Source: RUG11462 sp045649405 (lineage in GTDB: Bacteria; Bacillota; Clostridia; Oscillospirales; Acutalibacteraceae). Taken from it: 64,000 nt of DNA. A program made the translations under genes and the position numbers. The notes beneath the pieces were generated by a model. That model made no database searches. It saw only the letters and a program-made list of their open reading frames with translations, and was not told the DNA's origin. Of the stretch, positions 8,313 to 15,942 are shown piece by piece. The stretch is from the NCBI GenBank assembly GCA_045649405.1, contig JAZRPW010000038.1, positions 38,446-102,445 of the forward strand. Reading direction: 5' to 3'. Position 1 is the stretch's first letter. The number at the start of each line of letters is the position of its first letter.

Positions 8313-9365
8313 ATGACAATGAAAAAGTTTAAAATTGCAATCGTTTTAATCGCCTTTGTCTTTGCCTTTGTTTTGCTTTTTGTGTGTTATGACTGCGTTG
8401 CAAAGGGCGTCACATCAGGACTTTATCTTTGTGGAAATGTCATTATTCCAACGCTTTTTCCACTGCTTTGTTTAAATTCATTTTTCATCAACACCGGTGT
8501 GGTTGAGTTTTTTCAAAAGCATTTCAATAAATTTTGCAAAAGGTTTTTCAATTTAAGTGGTTACTTTTTGCCAATCTTTTTAATAAGCATAATTTCAAGT
8601 TACCCAGTCGGCGCTTTTCTTTCAAACACGCTTTATGAAAATAAAAAAATCTCTCTTTTAGAGAGGAACAACATTGCTTTAATAAGTTGTAGCGCAGGGC
8701 CTTCTTTTGTTGTGCTTGCAGTTGGCGTTAACATTTTAAAGTCGTTTGAATGTGGCGTTTTGTTGCTTGTCTGTCACATTTTATCAAGTCTTACTGTTGC
8801 TGTGTTAATTTCAAGAAGATTTGAATTTAGTGGCAGTTTTTGTGCTAGCCAACAAAAAATATCCGTTTCAGATGCGTTAGTAAAAGGTGTTGCGGCTGGC
8901 TCAAATTCAATAATTTCAATCTGTGCTTACACAATTTTGTTTTCGGCAATAATCAATATTCTTTCAACATTTTTGCGTTTTACTCCAATGTTTTTGCCAC
9001 TTGTTTGCACTCTCGAAGTAACAAACGCCTGTGTTGTTTTGAGCTTTGAAAATGCGTCGCTATCAGTAATTTGTGCAGTTTTGGGTTTTGGTGGATTTTC
9101 AATAATTTTTCAGGTGTCATCAATGTTAAAGAACAACCGGCCACCATTGTTAAGACTAATTTTGGTGCGCATTTTTCACGCAGCAGTTTCATTTTTGTAT
9201 TGTGAAATTGCCTTGAAGTTTTTTAAAATCACAATTCCGGTTTTAAAAAACACAACACCGGTTGCCAGTGTTTCAAGTAACAATATTCTATTTTCTTTAA
9301 GTTTAATTTTGCTGGCAATTGTATTTTTGAATTTTTTAAACAACTCAATAAAACAAGAAATTTAA
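8313..9365 (+). CDS. ylbJ: YlbJ/SpoVV-type sporulation membrane protein (dipicolinate transport)
   Basis: This is a 350-residue polytopic membrane protein of the nucleoside-recognition (Gate) fold. YlbJ/SpoVV moves dipicolinate from the mother cell into the forespore in Bacillus. Features seen: an N-terminal membrane helix, the stretch NVIIPTLFPLLCLNSFFINTG, and SSYPVGAFLSNTLYENK near 95-110, which matches the SGYP.GAK motif of YlbJ. About eight to ten hydrophobic segments are present. I chose the ATG at 8313 (AAAGGA seven bases upstream); ATG at 8319 is also possible. It is shorter than the B. subtilis protein (~400). The presence of dpaA/dpaB 15 kb away supports the role. Other Gate-domain proteins cannot be fully excluded. 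Confidence 0.77.
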   Translation: MTMKKFKIAIVLIAFVFAFVLLFVCYDCVAKGVTSGLYLCGNVIIPTLFPLLCLNSFFINTGVVEFFQKHFNKFCKRFFNLSGYFLPIFLISIISSYPVGAFLSNTLYENKKISLLERNNIALISCSAGPSFVVLAVGVNILKSFECGVLLLVCHILSSLTVAVLISRRFEFSGSFCASQQKISVSDALVKGVAAGSNSIISICAYTILFSAIINILSTFLRFTPMFLPLVCTLEVTNACVVLSFENASLSVICAVLGFGGFSIIFQVSSMLKNNRPPLLRLILVRIFHAAVSFLYCEIALKFFKITIPVLKNTTPVASVSSNNILFSLSLILLAIVFLNFLNNSIKQEI

Positions 9366-9432
9366 AATAAAAGTAGATTTTTTGAAAAAAGTGTGTTAAA
9401 ATGTATGTAACTTGTAAAAAGGGGGAGAGAAA

Positions 9433-9654
9433 ATGGCAAAAAAACTTTACGGTGCTAATATTGTGCCAATGTGTGCTTACTGTGCAAAAGGCGAAATGTC
9501 AACAGATAAGAAAAATGTGCTTTGCACCAAAAAAGGCATTGTTGATGCTAGTTATTCTTGCAGAAGGTTTAAATATGACCCGTTGTTAAGAGTGCCAAAA
9601 ATCCCTCAAGAAATTGAAAAGTTCACAATGGAAGATTTTAAAATTGAAGATTAA
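9433..9654 (+). CDS. Small conserved Cys-containing protein, function unknown
   Basis: This 73-residue product has GGGGGAG eight bases before its ATG. It contains CAYC near residue 14 followed by two single cysteines (LCTKKG, YSCRRF), an arrangement able to bind one zinc or iron. The C-terminus is acidic. I do not recognise a named family, though similar short CxxC proteins occur in Clostridia. It stands alone between the ylbJ-type gene and a bidirectional terminator. A weak promoter-like pair (TTGAAA, 16, TATGTA) lies at 9382-9409. Confidence 0.75.
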   Translation: MAKKLYGANIVPMCAYCAKGEMSTDKKNVLCTKKGIVDASYSCRRFKYDPLLRVPKIPQEIEKFTMEDFKIED

Positions 9655-9666
9655 TTAGCAAAATAA

Positions 9667-9696
9667 AAAACGCTATCTCAAATGAGATAGCGTTTT
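9667..9696. terminator. Bidirectional terminator between the small Cys protein and HPr
   Basis: The stem AAAACGCTATCTC / GAGATAGCGTTTT has loop AAAT. A-run and T-run on the two sides let it stop transcription from both converging genes. Confidence 0.88.
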
Positions 9697-9710
9697 GTTT
9701 TTTAAATCAA

Positions 9711-9974
9711 TTATTCAGCGAAACCTGACAAAACAAGGTTTACAAGTGATTCAGTTGCTTCTTCTTCATCAGAACCGTCAGCAATAATTCTAATTGAAGT
9801 ACCGCCTAAAATACCTAATGAAAGAACGCCCAAAAGACTTTTAGCATTAACTCTTCTTTCTTCTTTTTCAACCCAAATTGAAGATTTGAATTCATTTGCT
9901 TTTTGAATAAAGAAAGTTGCTGGACGAGCATGAAGACCAACTTGGTTTTGAACAATTACATCTTTAACGCACAT
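9711..9974 (-). CDS. ptsH: Phosphocarrier protein HPr
   Basis: HPr passes phosphate from enzyme I to sugar-specific EIIA proteins and, when phosphorylated on Ser46, acts with CcpA in catabolite repression. With the start at ATG 9974 (AAAGGA ten bases upstream) the 87-residue product places GLHARP so that His is residue 15. It also places AKSLLGV so that Ser is residue 46, exactly the functional positions. His15 excludes a Crh-type regulator. No ptsI is adjacent; the gene has its own promoter and terminator. The longer reading frame to 10013 lacks a ribosome site. Confidence 0.93.
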   Translation of the reverse strand: MCVKDVIVQNQVGLHARPATFFIQKANEFKSSIWVEKEERRVNAKSLLGVLSLGILGGTSIRIIADGSDEEEATESLVNLVLSGFAE

Positions 9975-10045
9975 ATTAAAATTTTCCTTTCGTGTCATTA
10001 ACTGTATCATCAATACAAAAAATAATCTACTAATATACTGTTGTT

Positions 10046-10073
10046 ATTATACCACATTTTATAAATAGGTCAA
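10046..10073 (-). promoter_or_regulatory. Sigma-A promoter for ptsH
   Basis: Minus strand: -35 TTGACC (10073-10068), 16-base spacer, extended -10 TGGTATAAT ending at 10046. A second TATAAT at 10135-10130 with a poor -35 may be an upstream tandem promoter. Confidence 0.8.
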
Positions 10074-10235
10074 TGACAAAAATGTCTTTTCAAAGTAAAA
10101 TCTATTCTATATACAAACTGTCAAATTTTATTATACCCACATTTGTTGAAAATGCACAAAAAAATTGCCGAAATTACAACGAGTAGCACAGTAAAGAGTG
10201 TTGAAAACTTTTTATTTTGTCATTTTTTGTTGCGT

Positions 10236-10961
10236 TTATTGGTTATTTTTTATAAATTCAACATCTTGCTGTGAAAGATTTGCGCTTTCTAACATTTCAG
10301 GTCTCTTTTTTAGTGTATTCAAAAGACTTTGTTCGTGTTTATACTTTTCAATGTTTTTGTGGTGACCAGAAAGCAAAACTTCCGGCACTTCTCTGTCTTG
10401 CCAAACTGCAGGACGGGTGTATTGTGGGTGCTCTAAAAGCCCATTAAAATGGCTTTCTTCGGTAAAACACTCTTCGCTTGAAAGCACACCATCAACCATT
10501 CGGGCCATCGCATCAGTAAGCACAAGGGCAGGCAATTCGCCGCCTGTTAAAACATAATCTCCAATTGAAATTTCTTCATCACAAAGTTTGTCAAGCACAC
10601 GTTGGTCAACGCCTTCATAATGCCCACACAAAAGCACAATGTTGTCCATTTTTGAAAGTTCAATTGCCTTTTGTTGTGTTAAAGTTTTGCCCTGTGGCGA
10701 CATATAAATGAAATGTGGCTTTTGTCCAATTTCTTCAACAATGTGGTTATAACAGTCATCAATAGGTTGCGCAGTCATAACCATTCCCATTCCACCACCA
10801 TAAGGCATTTCATCGGTTTTTTTATGCTTGTCAATTGAAAAATCTCTGATATTGTGGCATTTAACGGTAATTGCACCGCTTTGTCTTGCTCTGCCAATAA
10901 TGCTTTCATCTAAATAAGCATTCATCATATCAGGGAAGATAGTCATAATATCAATTCTCAT
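10236..10961 (-). CDS. trmD: tRNA (guanine-N1)-methyltransferase TrmD
   Basis: TrmD makes m1G37 in tRNAs using SAM, preventing +1 frameshifting. SPOUT trefoil-knot motifs are clear: LLCGHYEGVDQRVLD near 110 and SIGDYVLTGGELPALV near 133. Length 241 is normal. The ATG at 10961 gives the canonical MRIDIMTIFPDM start and overlaps rimM by 11 bases, indicating coupling. It is the last gene of the ylxM-ffh-rpsP-khpA-rimM-trmD operon. rplS, which often follows, is absent. Confidence 0.97.
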   Translation of the reverse strand: MRIDIMTIFPDMMNAYLDESIIGRARQSGAITVKCHNIRDFSIDKHKKTDEMPYGGGMGMVMTAQPIDDCYNHIVEEIGQKPHFIYMSPQGKTLTQQKAIELSKMDNIVLLCGHYEGVDQRVLDKLCDEEISIGDYVLTGGELPALVLTDAMARMVDGVLSSEECFTEESHFNGLLEHPQYTRPAVWQDREVPEVLLSGHHKNIEKYKHEQSLLNTLKKRPEMLESANLSQQDVEFIKNNQ

Positions 10962-11460
10962 CGTCAAAAATTCCTTTCAACGGACGAATTACAACCTTTT
11001 GTTCATCTATATCAACATTGATAACAACATCTGGAATTGACGGAATCAAATACTCTTTGCCATCACGAGTAATGTGCCAAACATCGTTAGCACCGGTTTG
11101 AGAAACATCAGTAATAACGCCTAATTCTTCGTTAGAATCGGCATCAAACACTTTGCAACCAAACAAGTCGCATTGAAAAAATGTACCTTTTGGCAACGCA
11201 GCATCTTCTCTATCTAAATACAAAACTTTGCCACGCAATTTTTCGGCATCTTCAATAGTTTCAACGCCTTTAATTTTCATCAAAACCATATTTTTATTGG
11301 TTCTTGAAGTTACTTTTAACGCAGTTTCGCCTTTGTTAAGATAAAGTGTTTTGAATTTTGTTAAAAATTCAGGAGAGTCACACCAAGGGTAAACCCTCAT
11401 TTCGCCACGCACACCATGAGTGCCGACAATTTCTCCAGTTTCAATGTATCTTTCTTTCAT
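10951..11460 (-). CDS. rimM: Ribosome maturation factor RimM
   Basis: RimM binds ribosomal protein uS19 and assists assembly of the 30S head. The 169-residue product has the N-terminal motif GEIVGTHGVRGEMRVYPW and the PRC-barrel region (DLFGCKVFDADSNEELGVI). GAGG lies seven bases before the ATG. It overlaps trmD downstream, and a strong hairpin separates it from khpA upstream. Confidence 0.96.
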   Translation of the reverse strand: MKERYIETGEIVGTHGVRGEMRVYPWCDSPEFLTKFKTLYLNKGETALKVTSRTNKNMVLMKIKGVETIEDAEKLRGKVLYLDREDAALPKGTFFQCDLFGCKVFDADSNEELGVITDVSQTGANDVWHITRDGKEYLIPSIPDVVINVDIDEQKVVIRPLKGIFDDEN

Positions 11461-11483
11461 TTTTCTACCTCAAAAAACTAAAT

Positions 11484-11510
11484 AAAGGAGCAAAGAAATT
11501 TTGCTCCTTT
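11484..11510 (-). terminator. Intra-operon hairpin between khpA and rimM (attenuator or processing stem)
   Basis: A perfect 11-bp stem AAAGGAGCAAA / TTTGCTCCTTT with a 5-base loop lies in the 53-base gap between khpA and rimM. On the minus strand it is followed by ATTTAGTTTTTTG, an imperfect T-tract. It could lower rimM/trmD expression relative to rpsP, or protect the upstream mRNA end. Confidence 0.6.
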
Positions 11511-11513
11511 GAA

Positions 11514-11747
11514 TTAGTCAATTTCTACCATAATTTTTTCATCATTACGGTTAGCAACTGCACGCATAACAACGCGAATTGCTTTTGCAATTCTACCTTG
11601 TTTGCCGATTACGCGGCCCATGTCATCAGCAGCAACGCTAAGATGATAAACAACAACACCATCTTCGTTTGGTTCATCAACTGTAACCTTAACTGCATCT
11701 GGGTCATTAACAAGGCCAGCTGCGAGAGATTTAAGAAGTTCTTGCAT
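11514..11747 (-). CDS. khpA: KH-domain RNA-binding protein KhpA (YlqC)
   Basis: KhpA is a small RNA-binding protein that works with KhpB in cell-wall growth and RNA regulation in Gram-positives. The 77-residue product carries the KH core VIGKQGRIAKAIRVVMRA near residues 46-63 and is almost all KH domain. It sits between rpsP and rimM, its conserved place. Confidence 0.94.
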   Translation of the reverse strand: MQELLKSLAAGLVNDPDAVKVTVDEPNEDGVVVYHLSVAADDMGRVIGKQGRIAKAIRVVMRAVANRNDEKIMVEID

Positions 11748-11765
11748 TTTACAAAACTCCTTTCA

Positions 11766-12008
11766 TTAGATAATATTGTTCTTTTTAAGCAATGCTTTAA
11801 CTGTGTCAGTTGGTTGAGCACCGTTAGCAATCCATTTTTTAGCTGCTTCAGCGTCAATGCTTACTTCAGCTGGGTCTGTGTTTGGATTGAATGTACCGAT
11901 TTCTTCGATAAATCTACCGTCTCTTGGGAATCTTGAGTCAGCAACTACTACTCTGTAGAAAGGAGCTCTTTTAGCGCCCATACGACGAAGTCTGATTTTT
12001 ACTGCCAT
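11766..12008 (-). CDS. rpsP: 30S ribosomal protein bS16
   Basis: The 80-residue product has the typical bS16 start VKIRLRRMGAKRAPFYRVVVA and the motif GRFIEEIGTFNP. It is a structural protein of the 30S body. Position between ffh and khpA is conserved. Confidence 0.98.
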   Translation of the reverse strand: MAVKIRLRRMGAKRAPFYRVVVADSRFPRDGRFIEEIGTFNPNTDPAEVSIDAEAAKKWIANGAQPTDTVKALLKKNNII

Positions 12009-12065
12009 TTTAATTTCACCTCACAAAAAAAGTTTTAAAATTTATATTATCAAACAGAACACTGT

Positions 12066-13472
12066 TTAAAAACCACCGAAATCTTTTTTACCACCAGAAA
12101 GCGCTTGTGGGTCAAAAGTATTTGGGTCAAAGCCCATATTGTTACCGCCAAGACCCTTAAGAAGTCTGCGGTTTTTGTGCTTGCCACCACCGTTGATTTG
12201 TTTGAACATTTTTTTCATTTGTTCATATTGCTTGAGAAGTCTGTTAACATCTTCAACCTTCATGCCACAACCAGCAGCAATTCTTTTCTTTCTTGAAGCG
12301 TTTAGAATTTCAGGTTTTGCACGCTCTTTTTTAGTCATTGAATAAATAATTGATTCAACCCTTACAAGTTGTTTGTCATCAATATCAGCGTTTTCAACCT
12401 GTTTTGCCATTCCGGGAATCATACTCATTACTTGTTTGAGTGGACCCATTTTTTTAATTTGCTGGAATTGCGCTAGCAAGTCATCAAGGTCAAACTTGTT
12501 TTTCAAAAGTTTTTGCTCAAGCTCTGCTGCTTGTTTTTCATCAAGAGCAGTTTCTGCCTTTTCAATAAGCGACATAACATCGCCCATGCCAAGAATTCTT
12601 GAAGCCATTCTGTCAGGGTGGAACTCTTCAAGGTCTGTAAGTTTTTCGCCAGTACCAACAAATTTAATTGGTTTGCCGGTTACTTCCTTAACTGAAAGAG
12701 CAGCACCACCACGGGTGTCACCATCAAGCTTTGTCAAAATAACACCGGTAATTTCAAGTGTATCATTAAAAGCTTTAGCAACATTAACCGCATCTTGACC
12801 GGTCATTGAGTCAATAACAAGCAAAATGTCATCAGGTGTTGCAACTTTGCAAACACGTTTTAACTCATTCATCAACTCTTCATCAATGTGAAGACGACCT
12901 GCGGTATCAAGAATAATATAATCATGGCCATAATCTTTTGCATGTTTAATTGCTTTTTCAACAATTTTTTCAGGCTTTTGCGTACCCATTTCAAAAACAG
13001 GAACGCCAACCTGCTCACCAACAATTTGCAATTGTGAAATAGCCGCCGGACGATAAATGTCACAAGCAACAAGCATTGGTCTGTGGCCTTTTGATTTCAA
13101 ATACTTACCAAGTTTTGCAGAGTGTGTTGTTTTACCAGAACCTTGCAAACCACACATCATAATAACGGTTGGAAGTTTTGAAGAAGTGTTAAGACGACTG
13201 TTTTCGCCACCCATGAGTGCAGTCAATTCTTCATTAACAATTTTAACAACCATTTGAGCAGGTGTTAAACTTTCCATAACCTTTTCGCCAATGCAACGCT
13301 CAGCAACCTTGTTAGTAAAGTCTTTTGCAACCTTGTAGTTAACATCTGCTTCTAAAAGAGCAAGACGCACTTCTCTCATAGCACTCTTAACATCAGCTTC
13401 AGACAATTTACCTTTTGAACGGATTTTTTTAAATGCCGCACTAAGTTTGTCAGACAATCCTTCAAATGCCAT
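12066..13472 (-). CDS. ffh: Signal recognition particle protein Ffh
   Basis: Ffh is the SRP54 GTPase that binds SRP RNA and signal peptides and docks with FtsY. The N domain covers ~1-85. The G domain has GLQGSGKTTHSAKLGKYL near 107, DTAGRLHIDEE near 190 and TKLDGDTRGGAALSV near 247. The Met-rich M domain begins near 330 (MIPGM). Length 468 is usual. The gene follows ylxM by 6 bases. The SRP RNA gene is not in the window. Confidence 0.98.
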   Translation of the reverse strand: MAFEGLSDKLSAAFKKIRSKGKLSEADVKSAMREVRLALLEADVNYKVAKDFTNKVAERCIGEKVMESLTPAQMVVKIVNEELTALMGGENSRLNTSSKLPTVIMMCGLQGSGKTTHSAKLGKYLKSKGHRPMLVACDIYRPAAISQLQIVGEQVGVPVFEMGTQKPEKIVEKAIKHAKDYGHDYIILDTAGRLHIDEELMNELKRVCKVATPDDILLVIDSMTGQDAVNVAKAFNDTLEITGVILTKLDGDTRGGAALSVKEVTGKPIKFVGTGEKLTDLEEFHPDRMASRILGMGDVMSLIEKAETALDEKQAAELEQKLLKNKFDLDDLLAQFQQIKKMGPLKQVMSMIPGMAKQVENADIDDKQLVRVESIIYSMTKKERAKPEILNASRKKRIAAGCGMKVEDVNRLLKQYEQMKKMFKQINGGGKHKNRRLLKGLGGNNMGFDPNTFDPQALSGGKKDFGGF

Positions 13473-13478
13473 TTAAGT

Positions 13479-13799
13479 TTACGCCTCCTCTTTGTAAATT
13501 ATATCTTTAATATTTTTAGCACAGTCGGTGGCGTTGCCACCAGCCAAAATATCATCAGCTTGATTATAAATTTTTTGAAACCGTTCATTAATCAAAAGTT
13601 TCTTTTCATAATTCAAAAGTTGATTTTTTGCACGGTTTACAATGTCATAAGCACCTTGGCGGGTAATACCTTCATTTTCGGCAATTTCAGCAAGTGACAA
13701 ATCATCATTATAATAAAATTCCAAAAAGGCTTTTTGCTTGTCAGTAAGCAACCCACCATAAATGTCAAGAAGCAACGAAATATCTAAATCTTTTGGCAT
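13479..13799 (-). CDS. ylxM: YlxM, putative helix-turn-helix SRP-associated protein
   Basis: The 106-residue protein has a sigma-70 region 4-like helix-turn-helix (SLAEIAENEGITRQGAYDIVNRAK) in the middle. YlxM is encoded next to ffh in most Firmicutes and has been linked to SRP function. It is the first gene of the operon behind a perfect sigma-A promoter, with AGGAGG as RBS. Confidence 0.93.
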   Translation of the reverse strand: MPKDLDISLLLDIYGGLLTDKQKAFLEFYYNDDLSLAEIAENEGITRQGAYDIVNRAKNQLLNYEKKLLINERFQKIYNQADDILAGGNATDCAKNIKDIIYKEEA

Positions 13800-13822
13800 T
13801 TTCGCTCCTCCTTATTTTATGT

Positions 13823-13844
13823 CTGCAAAGTATTTTTGCTTTGC
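13823..13844 (-). other. Leader stem-loop upstream of ylxM
   Basis: The inverted repeat TGCAAAG / CTTTGCA (7 bp, 8-base loop) lies right after the predicted transcription start and about 15 bases before the RBS of ylxM. It may stabilise the mRNA 5' end; no regulator is implied. Confidence 0.45.
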
Positions 13845-13853
13845 ACCTATACG

Positions 13854-13882
13854 ATTATATACACATAAGCTCATTTTGTCAA
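13854..13882 (-). promoter_or_regulatory. Perfect-consensus sigma-A promoter of the ylxM-ffh-rpsP-khpA-rimM-trmD operon
   Basis: Minus strand: TTGACA (13882-13877), 17-base spacer, TATAAT (13859-13854). Both hexamers match consensus exactly, fitting a highly expressed operon. Confidence 0.9.
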
Positions 13883-14001
13883 GTGTTTTTGTTAAAAAAG
13901 TTGCCAAATTCTTAATATTTTTAACGGTCGTCAATATCGCTAAAAGGGTATTTTTATTTTAGCCAAATTATACAAAAATTGTGAATTCTTCTTAAAATGG
14001 G

Positions 14002-14030
14002 TTGACATATTTCGAAATGTATATCATAAT
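14002..14030 (+). promoter_or_regulatory. Sigma-A promoter of the GH25 operon with a palindrome in its spacer
   Basis: -35 TTGACA (14002-14007), 17-base spacer, -10 CATAAT (14025-14030). The spacer contains the perfect palindrome ATTTCGAAAT (14009-14018), a possible repressor site. Confidence 0.8.
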
Positions 14031-14067
14031 TTATATATATTATTTTAATATATAGGGAGAGTTTTTC

Positions 14068-15927
14068 ATGAAAAAATTATTGGCTTTTATGCTTTCGTTT
14101 TTGATGGTTTTTCAACTTTCAATAACTGCATTTGCCTTTAAAGATACAACAAATAATATTTTTACAGGCAAGAAATATACACATGATGACAGATTTAAAG
14201 ATTATGAAATTGTTAATGGTTTAGATATTTCTTATTATCAAAAAAACGTTGACTTTGAAAAACTTAAAGCAGCAGGCGTTGACTTTTTGTTTTTGCGCGC
14301 AGGTTTTCGTGGCTATGGTTCAAAAGGAACTTTGAATAAAGACACAACCTTTGACGCTTATGCTAAAGGTGCAATTGAGGCCGGCATTGATGTTGGTGTG
14401 TATTTTTATTCTCAAGCAATTACCGTTAAAGAAGCGCAAGAAGAAGCAGATTACACAATGAGCATTATTAAAGATTACGACATTACAATGCCTGTTATGT
14501 TTGACTTTGAATATGCAAATGGTGGTAGGCTTGAAAAAGCAAAATTAAGCAACTCTGCCCACACTGAAATTTGTTTGGCATATTGCCAAAGGGTAGAAAA
14601 TGAAGGTTATACTTCAGGCGTTTACGCAAACCATTCAATGCTTCTTAACGACCTTAATGATGAGGAAATTGCAAAAGATTATATGATTTGGCTTGCAAAT
14701 TACAACACTGCTCCAAAATATAACAGCAAACTTTATGAGCAAGAATATTCTTATTGGCAATACACAAGTTCAGGTAGTGTTGATGGCATTGACGGTAGAG
14801 TTGACTGTAATTTTAGATATTTTAAAGCGCCACAAAAGGTTGTTAATTTGCAGATTGATACTAATGATTATCAACAACCGGTTCTTACTTGGGACAGAGT
14901 AAAAGATTGTTATGGTTATGAAATTTACAAGCTTGATAAAGACACAAAACAATATGTTAAAATTGGCACAAATAAAGGCGCGGCAATTTGTACATATACT
15001 GATACTGCTGATAAAGGCGAATCAAACTCTTACAAAGTAAAGGCAATTTCAAGAAACAAGGGTGAATTTGTTGGTGGCGAAATGTCAGATGAAGTTAAAT
15101 CACAAGGCATTTTCAAAATGACAATGCAGTCAAACGGCACAGGTTATGCAACATTTACTTGGCGAGTAGTACCAGGCGCTAGCGAATATCAAGTTTTGCG
15201 TGCAGATACTGAAAACGGCACATATGATTATGTGGCAACTTTAAATTCAGAAACAACTCATTTTACTGATTACACCGATGACGGATTTAAAACATATTTC
15301 TATATGGTAAGAGCAGTAATGCGTGATAGCGAAGGTGTTTTAACCGATAATATTTACACTCCTTGCTTGAAAGCAGAAAAACCACAGCCAGTTTTAGAAA
15401 ACGTTGCGTTAACAGAAAACAACGCAATTGTGGTTAATTTTACTGCAATGCCTTATGCAACCGGCACAGAAATTTGGGCGGCCTCTGGTACGGCAGCGTT
15501 TAAAAAGGTTGGCACAGTTTTAGGTGATACAAATAGTTACACCCACTCAAAATTAAAACGTGGTGTTAAATATCAATACAAAGTTCGTCAATACATAGTT
15601 AAAGACGGCAAGACATATTACAGTGAATTTAGTAATGTTGAAGACGAAACAACTTTAAAAACAACCACAATTACTTTGACAACAACCAAAGCGGCTGCAA
15701 AAATTGTTTGTGAAAAGGTAACTGGTGCTAATGGTTATGAAATTTATATGAAGGCACCAACCAGCAAAACATACAAAAAACAAGTTGCAACTAAAAAACA
15801 AAAATACACTAAAAAAGGTTTGAAGTCAGGTAAAACTTACAAGTTCAAAGTTAGAACTTACAGGGTTGTAGATGGCAAAACAATTTACAGTCCATATTCA
15901 AAGACAAAGAAAATTAAAATTAAGTAA
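14068..15927 (+). CDS. Secreted GH25 lysozyme with C-terminal Fn3-like repeats
   Basis: GH25 enzymes cut the MurNAc-GlcNAc bond of peptidoglycan. The signal peptide is residues 1-23 (ending ITAFAF). The GH25 domain covers about 48-245, starting at GLDISYYQ and carrying the catalytic DxE in MFDFEY (D146, E148). After it come three to four Fn3-like modules (about 250-345, 345-440, 440-530, 530-619), ending in a very basic Lys/Thr-rich segment likely to bind cell wall. No LPXTG or membrane anchor is seen. It starts an operon with its paralogue 15 bases downstream. Whether it acts on the cell's own wall or on competitors is not visible. Confidence 0.92.
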   Translation: MKKLLAFMLSFLMVFQLSITAFAFKDTTNNIFTGKKYTHDDRFKDYEIVNGLDISYYQKNVDFEKLKAAGVDFLFLRAGFRGYGSKGTLNKDTTFDAYAKGAIEAGIDVGVYFYSQAITVKEAQEEADYTMSIIKDYDITMPVMFDFEYANGGRLEKAKLSNSAHTEICLAYCQRVENEGYTSGVYANHSMLLNDLNDEEIAKDYMIWLANYNTAPKYNSKLYEQEYSYWQYTSSGSVDGIDGRVDCNFRYFKAPQKVVNLQIDTNDYQQPVLTWDRVKDCYGYEIYKLDKDTKQYVKIGTNKGAAICTYTDTADKGESNSYKVKAISRNKGEFVGGEMSDEVKSQGIFKMTMQSNGTGYATFTWRVVPGASEYQVLRADTENGTYDYVATLNSETTHFTDYTDDGFKTYFYMVRAVMRDSEGVLTDNIYTPCLKAEKPQPVLENVALTENNAIVVNFTAMPYATGTEIWAASGTAAFKKVGTVLGDTNSYTHSKLKRGVKYQYKVRQYIVKDGKTYYSEFSNVEDETTLKTTTITLTTTKAAAKIVCEKVTGANGYEIYMKAPTSKTYKKQVATKKQKYTKKGLKSGKTYKFKVRTYRVVDGKTIYSPYSKTKKIKIK

Positions 15928-15942
15928 AGGATTAATTGAACA

